A stretch of 64,000 nucleotides of DNA from assembly GCF_008153345.1 (NCBI RefSeq), contig NZ_CP042818.1:310001-374000 (forward strand), read 5' to 3'. Within the stretch, counting starts at the first letter, position 1; every line of letters starts with the position of its first letter. The translations under genes were made by a program, and so were the position numbers. Under the pieces are notes generated by a model. It was not told the DNA's origin. It searched no databases and was given only the letters and a program-made list of their open reading frames with translations. Positions 60,103 to 64,000 of this stretch are shown here, in pieces. This stretch comes from Treponema phagedenis (GTDB lineage: Bacteria > Spirochaetota > Spirochaetia > Treponematales > Treponemataceae).

Positions 60103-60225
60103 CAGTGGATTAGATTTTGACATCCATGTCAAAATCTAATCTGCGAGTTTTAAAGCTTTGCAATCTGTCCTGCTTTAAAACGTCGCTGCTGCGTGGAACC
60201 ACGAGCGTCCGTGCCCGTTCTGAAA
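60103..60225 (-). repeat. Family A unit
   Basis: TTTTGACATCCATGTCAAAA, GAGTTTTAAAGC...GCTTTAAAACGTCG, GTGGAACCACGAGCGTCCGTGCCCG (left hairpin with one mismatch), then GTTCTGAAATTTACATTTCT. The repeat extends into the false N-terminus of the EF-hand ORF. Confidence 0.8.
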
Positions 60226-60440
60226 TTTACATTTCTCCGGTGCAGCGGGTAAGGGGACAGTACAGATCGCGGTGAAGCATAACCGAAAAACGCCCTGCGC
60301 AGCAACACCTGCAATCCGGGGTCTAAGGGGCAGCGCCCCTTAATGCGAAGCATAAAACGGCCGGTCTAAGGGCTGCCCAAGCCCTTAATGCAAAGCATAA
60401 GCGGGGTTCAAGGGGCAGTAGTCCCTTGTTCATGCGTAAG
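60226..60440 (-). repeat. Family C hairpins
   Basis: A shortened copy of the 46232/54655 segment, then GGGGCAGCGCCCC, AAGGGCTGCCCAAGCCCTT and TTCAAGGGGCAGTAGTCCCTTG, separated by TAATGCGAAGCATAA linkers. It ends about 25 bases before the -35 of the HDOD gene. Confidence 0.78.
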
Positions 60441-60463
60441 CTCTATATCAAGAAGAACAAATC

Positions 60464-60492
60464 TTGTAAAAACTTCTAAGGTATAGTATAGT
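60464..60492 (+). promoter_or_regulatory. Putative leaderless promoter of the GHKL-HDOD gene
   Basis: TTGTAA (60464-60469), a 17-base spacer, TATAGT (60487-60492), six bases, ATG at 60499. No Shine-Dalgarno. Same geometry as thyX. Confidence 0.55.
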
Positions 60493-60498
60493 GTCTAT

Positions 60499-61992
60499 AT
60501 GCAGGAAATGAAAAAGATAGTTGTGGATTCCGCTAAAATCGACAAGGCAATAGGGCTCGGTATTCCGATTGCGATTACAACGGATACGCTTCCGAAAGAG
60601 ATAGAAGCGTATATAAGCGAAGTTATTACCGTTTTTCTAAGTAAAATATATCAATCACAAATAAAAGAATATGTTATCTATATATTAAAAGAACTTACCA
60701 CAAATGCAAAAAAAGCAAATACTAAAAGAGTGTACTTTAAAGAAAAGGATCTTAATATTTTTTCTCCTGAAGATTATGAGATCGGGATGCAAACCTTTAA
60801 AAAGGATACGCTTGAAAATATAGATTATTATTTAGATCTTCAAAAAGACTCAGGGCTTTATATTAAGGTTTCCATTCAATTAAAAAATAATTCAATTATT
60901 ATTGATGTGGCGAATAATGCCGCAATGGCGCCTGCGGAATTTAAAAGAGTTTTTGATAAGAAGGTGAAGGCGCGACAATATACCGATATCGATGAAGCTT
61001 TTATGCAGGTTATTGATGATACGGAAGGTGCGGGGCTTGGGCTTATCATCATGATTTTAATGTTAAAAAAAATGGGCTTGAGCGAAGATTCCTATGATCT
61101 TATTACGCAAAAAGATATGACTATTTCCCGGGTCATTATTCCGCGCGATATAGAAATTCAGCAACAAGTAAAGAAATTGACAAAAACAATTGTCAATTTT
61201 ATTGATGAAGTTCCACAGTTTCCAAGCAAGCTTATGGAAATTCAACGGGCGATAAATAATCCCGATGTAACAATGTCTGAGATTGCCGATCTTATCAGCG
61301 GTGATGTTGCTTTGACAACGGATTTATTAAAGCAGGTGAACTCTGCTGCTTTCGGATTAAATAAAGAATGTATGAATATCGCTGAAGCGGTTAAATTGTT
61401 GGGTTTGCGGGGTATTCAGAATTTATTGTACTCTATCGGAGTTATTCAAACGCTTCATACCGCAACAGATGAACAGAAAGAACTCTGGGATCATGCGTAT
61501 CAAACCGCCTTTTTCTCGTATAATTTGTCAAAGTTGACCGGAAAAAGGTCTCTTATGGAAGATGCGTATGTATGCGGACTCTTACATGATTTAGGAAAAA
61601 TTGTATTCAGCTCTATATATCCGGACACTCTTGTAAAGTTGGATAATTTTAAAGCACAAAAAAATATTCCGGATGTGGCTTTCGATATTGTTATGTCAGG
61701 TATGGAGCATTCAGAAATCGGGGCTGCCCTTGCGCAAAAATGGAATTTACCGTTACCGATTATTAATACAATTAGATATCATCATAATGTTGAGGCAAGT
61801 CCTCCGGAGTATACTACGCTGGTAGCAACTGTAGCCTTGGCAGATATGATGGCGTATTTTTTACAAGACAGCATCAGCTTAGAGCAAATTCCTAAGAATA
61901 TTTTATCAATATGTAAGATAACCTCGATAGACGATTTTGTAAAACTTGCTGAAATGTTTAATAGACGGTTTCATAAAGAAAAAGAAGCTTAA
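60499..61992 (+). CDS. GHKL ATPase-HDOD domain protein
   Basis: 497 aa. Residues about 50-215 resemble a histidine-kinase-type ATPase: N-box ELTTNAKKAN (Glu/Asn), G1 box IIDVANNAAM, and G2 box TEGAGLGLIIMIL. There is no phospho-accepting dimerisation helix, so it is not a complete kinase. Residues about 235-430 form an HDOD domain (VPQFPSKLMEIQRAINNPDV, VNSAAFGLNKECMNIAEAVK, CGLLHDLGKIVFSSIY, MEHSEIGAALAQKWNLP), a non-catalytic HD relative common in signalling. The fusion suggests a nucleotide-controlled signalling or scaffold protein. Cytoplasmic. Separated by 270 bases from yajC. Confidence 0.8.
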   Translation: MQEMKKIVVDSAKIDKAIGLGIPIAITTDTLPKEIEAYISEVITVFLSKIYQSQIKEYVIYILKELTTNAKKANTKRVYFKEKDLNIFSPEDYEIGMQTFKKDTLENIDYYLDLQKDSGLYIKVSIQLKNNSIIIDVANNAAMAPAEFKRVFDKKVKARQYTDIDEAFMQVIDDTEGAGLGLIIMILMLKKMGLSEDSYDLITQKDMTISRVIIPRDIEIQQQVKKLTKTIVNFIDEVPQFPSKLMEIQRAINNPDVTMSEIADLISGDVALTTDLLKQVNSAAFGLNKECMNIAEAVKLLGLRGIQNLLYSIGVIQTLHTATDEQKELWDHAYQTAFFSYNLSKLTGKRSLMEDAYVCGLLHDLGKIVFSSIYPDTLVKLDNFKAQKNIPDVAFDIVMSGMEHSEIGAALAQKWNLPLPIINTIRYHHNVEASPPEYTTLVATVALADMMAYFLQDSISLEQIPKNILSICKITSIDDFVKLAEMFNRRFHKEKEA

Positions 61993-62199
61993 ATAAAAAG
62001 AGTTTATATCTTTTAAATTTTCAGTATATAAGTTCCGGCTTAATTGTTTGAATTTCATCAGCATTTTTGTAATTATGTACCGTTATCTCATTTTTAAAAA
62101 GCGGGAATTTTTCTCAGATTGTTTCATAAGGCAATAATTTCACTATATTAAAGAAGAGTGAAATTATCACAGATTAAAAACTTACGATTTTTTATAATC

Positions 62200-62228
62200 T
62201 TGACCTTCTGCTTTCTTTGTGATAGTTT
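62200..62228 (+). promoter_or_regulatory. Putative promoter of yajC-secD
   Basis: TTGACC (62200-62205), a 17-base spacer and TAGTTT (62223-62228), about 35 bases before the yajC start, whose AAGGAT lies six bases from the ATG. Confidence 0.5.
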
Positions 62229-62263
62229 AGTAGAAAATTTATTTAAACATAAGGATCGTATAT

Positions 62264-62683
62264 ATGAATTTTATTCCTTTATTACAAGCGGCTCAGGGCG
62301 GCTCATGGATTATGATGGTTTCTCTCGGGGCTGTTATTGCTATTTTTTATTTTTTTGTTATCGGCCCGCAAAAGAAAGAGCAGAAAAAAACTCAGGAAAT
62401 GATTAATGCGCTTCAAAAAGGCGATAAGGTTATTACAATCGGGGGTATACACGGCGTTGTTTCATCTGCAAAAGATAAAACGGTAATTATCAAGGTTGAT
62501 GATAATTGTAAGCTTGAAGTGAACCGTACGGCTATCGGTACTGTGATAGCTGATGAGAAAAGATTAAAAGAAATGAAGGATGCTGAACAGGCGGCTCCTA
62601 AATTCAGTTTGTTCGGAAAGAAAAAAGCGGAACCCAAAGCGGAGGAACCTAAAGAAGAACCAAAATGTCCCGACTTTAGATAG
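62264..62683 (+). CDS. yajC: Preprotein translocase subunit YajC
   Basis: 139 aa small membrane protein of the SecDF-YajC complex. One membrane segment (about residues 15-38) is followed by the family stretch IGPQKKEQKKTQEMINALQK, GDKVITIGGIHGVV and VIIKVDDNCKLEVNRTAIG. The C-terminal acidic/Lys tail is longer than in E. coli. It begins the operon with secD nine bases downstream. Confidence 0.92.
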   Translation: MNFIPLLQAAQGGSWIMMVSLGAVIAIFYFFVIGPQKKEQKKTQEMINALQKGDKVITIGGIHGVVSSAKDKTVIIKVDDNCKLEVNRTAIGTVIADEKRLKEMKDAEQAAPKFSLFGKKKAEPKAEEPKEEPKCPDFR

Positions 62684-62692
62684 GAGTTAATA

Positions 62693-64000
62693 ATGAAGAA
62701 GAGAACAAGATTCATTATTATTCTGGCAATTTTAGGCTTGTGTTTTGTATTTTTGCATCCTACCTTAAAGTGGTATTTTTGGACGGATAAGGCGGAAAAA
62801 GCACTCGCACTTGGTTCCAGAGAAAAGATTAAAGATTATGCGGTGAATATGGCCGCAAAAGATGTAAAAGATTTAATTGCATTGGCAAAACAAGGTTCCG
62901 AAGATGACTTGTCTGCGCGCTATGCGCCGCTCATAAAAGAAGCGAAGAAAAATCTGAAATTACTTGGGAAAAAGTCCCCTTCCAAGTGGACTGCGGTTGC
63001 GATTGTTTCAGCTTTTCCGGTTAAGTCTGAGAAAGATTTGCCGCCTCTTATTGAACCTATTATCGAAAAATACTATCGAGACAGAATCCTTGCGATTAAA
63101 GAAAATCAGGCAAATGCGGTAAAACTCGGTTTGGATTTATCGGGCGGTATGAGTATTATCATCAAAGCGGATCTTACTGCCGTCACAAAAGGTTTGAGTA
63201 TTGCGGAAGTAGGGCAGGCAAAAAAAGATGCAATGAAACTTGCAATAGATACGATATCCGGTCGTATTGATAAATTCGGGTTGTCCGAGCCTGTTATTCG
63301 TCAACAGGGAGAAGACAGAATTTATGTTGAGATTCCGGGCGCGGCGGATACTGATCGTATCAACTCAATTATCATGGGACGGGGCTTGCTTGCTTTTCAT
63401 ATTGTCGATGATGAGGCAACTCAGAAATTCTTTGATTATTATACCGCGAATCCCGGTAGCACGTTTGATGCGGATTATAACCTTCTTGATCCTTCTATTA
63501 TTCCGGAGAATACGGAAGTGCTTGGAGTGTATCATAAAGATGCGTACGGACTTGATACTCGAGACGGTTTTTTGGCGATTAAAAAAGAGCCTGCACTTGC
63601 GGGAAAGCATATTAAAAATGTTACGGTCGGAGCAGGCCGAACAAATGAGCCGTTAGTGCTTTTTGAACTGGATACCGAAGGCGGGAATATTTTTTCAGAT
63701 GTGACTACAAAAAATGTAGGAAAACGGCTCGCCATTGTTTCAGACCAAAAAATAAAATCAGCACCGAATATAAAAGAGCCGATAACTGGCGGAAGCGGGA
63801 GCATTAGCGGGTTTAACGCGGATGAAGCAAACAACTTAAAAACAGTATTGCGTACCGCTTGGCTGAATGTGCCTTTGCAGCTTGAAAACCAGCAGGTGAT
63901 CGGTGCAAATATGGGCGAAGAAGGTATTAATCAGGGAAAGCGGGCTTTAACATGGGGCTTGGTTGCCGTTTTGGCATTTATGCTTTTATGGTATCTTGAG
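62693..64000 (+). CDS. secD: Protein translocase subunit SecD (3' end outside window)
   Basis: 436 codons are present and the gene runs off the right edge. An N-terminal membrane segment (about 7-26) precedes the P1 periplasmic domain with the SecD motif KLGLDLSGGMSIIIKADL, then IDTISGRIDKFGLSEPVIRQ, QGEDRIYVEIPGA, and P1-like TAWLNVPLQLENQQVIGANM at the end, just before the next membrane segments. SecD works with SecF to pull preproteins out of SecYEG using the proton gradient. AGGAGTTAATA precedes the ATG. secF is expected next. Confidence 0.95.
   Translation, partial: MKKRTRFIIILAILGLCFVFLHPTLKWYFWTDKAEKALALGSREKIKDYAVNMAAKDVKDLIALAKQGSEDDLSARYAPLIKEAKKNLKLLGKKSPSKWTAVAIVSAFPVKSEKDLPPLIEPIIEKYYRDRILAIKENQANAVKLGLDLSGGMSIIIKADLTAVTKGLSIAEVGQAKKDAMKLAIDTISGRIDKFGLSEPVIRQQGEDRIYVEIPGAADTDRINSIIMGRGLLAFHIVDDEATQKFFDYYTANPGSTFDADYNLLDPSIIPENTEVLGVYHKDAYGLDTRDGFLAIKKEPALAGKHIKNVTVGAGRTNEPLVLFELDTEGGNIFSDVTTKNVGKRLAIVSDQKIKSAPNIKEPITGGSGSISGFNADEANNLKTVLRTAWLNVPLQLENQQVIGANMGEEGINQGKRALTWGLVAVLAFMLLWYLE

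Noticed and set aside
2102-60440. Families A-C as integron attC sites (Treponema denticola has a chromosomal integron)
   Set aside because: The paired RYYYAAC and GTTRRRY core sites are not found at the ends, the repeats do not separate cassette ORFs, and no integrase is in the window.
62158-62406. 82-codon ORF upstream of and overlapping yajC
   Set aside because: It covers the yajC promoter and ribosome site and is out of frame with the conserved YajC sequence.

Overview
The window looks like a chromosomal segment of a host-associated spirochaete of the genus Treponema. The reasons are many lipoproteins with spirochaete-style lipoboxes, a BspA-type leucine-rich-repeat surface lipoprotein, sugar ABC genes without their own ATPase, flavin-dependent ThyX, a GHKL-HDOD fusion protein, and homopolymeric G/C tracts at promoters of surface lipoproteins. 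Base composition is moderate to AT-rich. The species cannot be fixed from the sequence alone. There are about 36 credible protein genes, several gene remnants, no tRNA, rRNA or CRISPR array, and an unusually large amount of repeat-filled intergenic DNA.

Layout. 1-10 kb: recG (runs off the left edge), a 5'-nucleotidase lipoprotein, a YibE/F membrane protein and valS, all on the minus strand and separated by repeat clusters. 10-16 kb: a truncated ORF6N gene, then a TetR regulator with a heterodimeric ABC exporter pair. 16-20 kb: a GH38 alpha-mannosidase and a GNAT remnant. 20.2-26.6 kb: a tight seven-gene envelope operon (two exported TPR-like proteins, a LolD/MacB-type ATPase, an FtsX-type permease, a LolA-like carrier and two exported predicted beta-barrel proteins) behind a perfect 22-base palindrome. 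27-32 kb: an alkaline phosphatase, a small lipoprotein behind a poly-G promoter, a C39 peptidase fragment, and hflK-hflC. 32-46 kb: a sugar ABC operon, thyX, a lipoprotein with a metallophosphoesterase, a polar amino-acid ABC operon, a NYN-LOTUS-CSD protein, MTA/SAH nucleosidase and a MATE pump. 46-55 kb: an IS3 remnant, an NhaC-type antiporter, pyrG, a small exported protein and a SWIM/SNF2 helicase. 55-64 kb: the LRR lipoprotein behind a poly-C tract, a frameshifted YoeB remnant, an EF-hand membrane protein, the GHKL-HDOD protein, yajC and secD (runs off the right edge).

Three features stand out. First, almost every long intergenic gap holds mosaics of short hairpin modules. Loops and borders are conserved while the paired stems differ from copy to copy, yet both arms change together. 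I call these families A (loop ACGGAC plus a GTTT...AAAC stem), B (GAGnnCGACACGGCGCAACGG followed by GGTGAGTAAACTTACC) and C (GGGCTGCCCAAGCCC-type hairpins joined by GCGAAGCATAA). Second, at least five genes (recG, the yibE/F gene, thyX, a lipoprotein gene and the HDOD gene) have a -10 box only 6-8 bases before the start codon and no ribosome-binding site, which suggests leaderless mRNAs. Third, two surface lipoprotein genes have homopolymer tracts in their promoter regions and share a translation-initiation leader.

Most functions below are read from protein motifs. Repeat boundaries, promoters and mechanisms are inferences from reading the sequence by eye.
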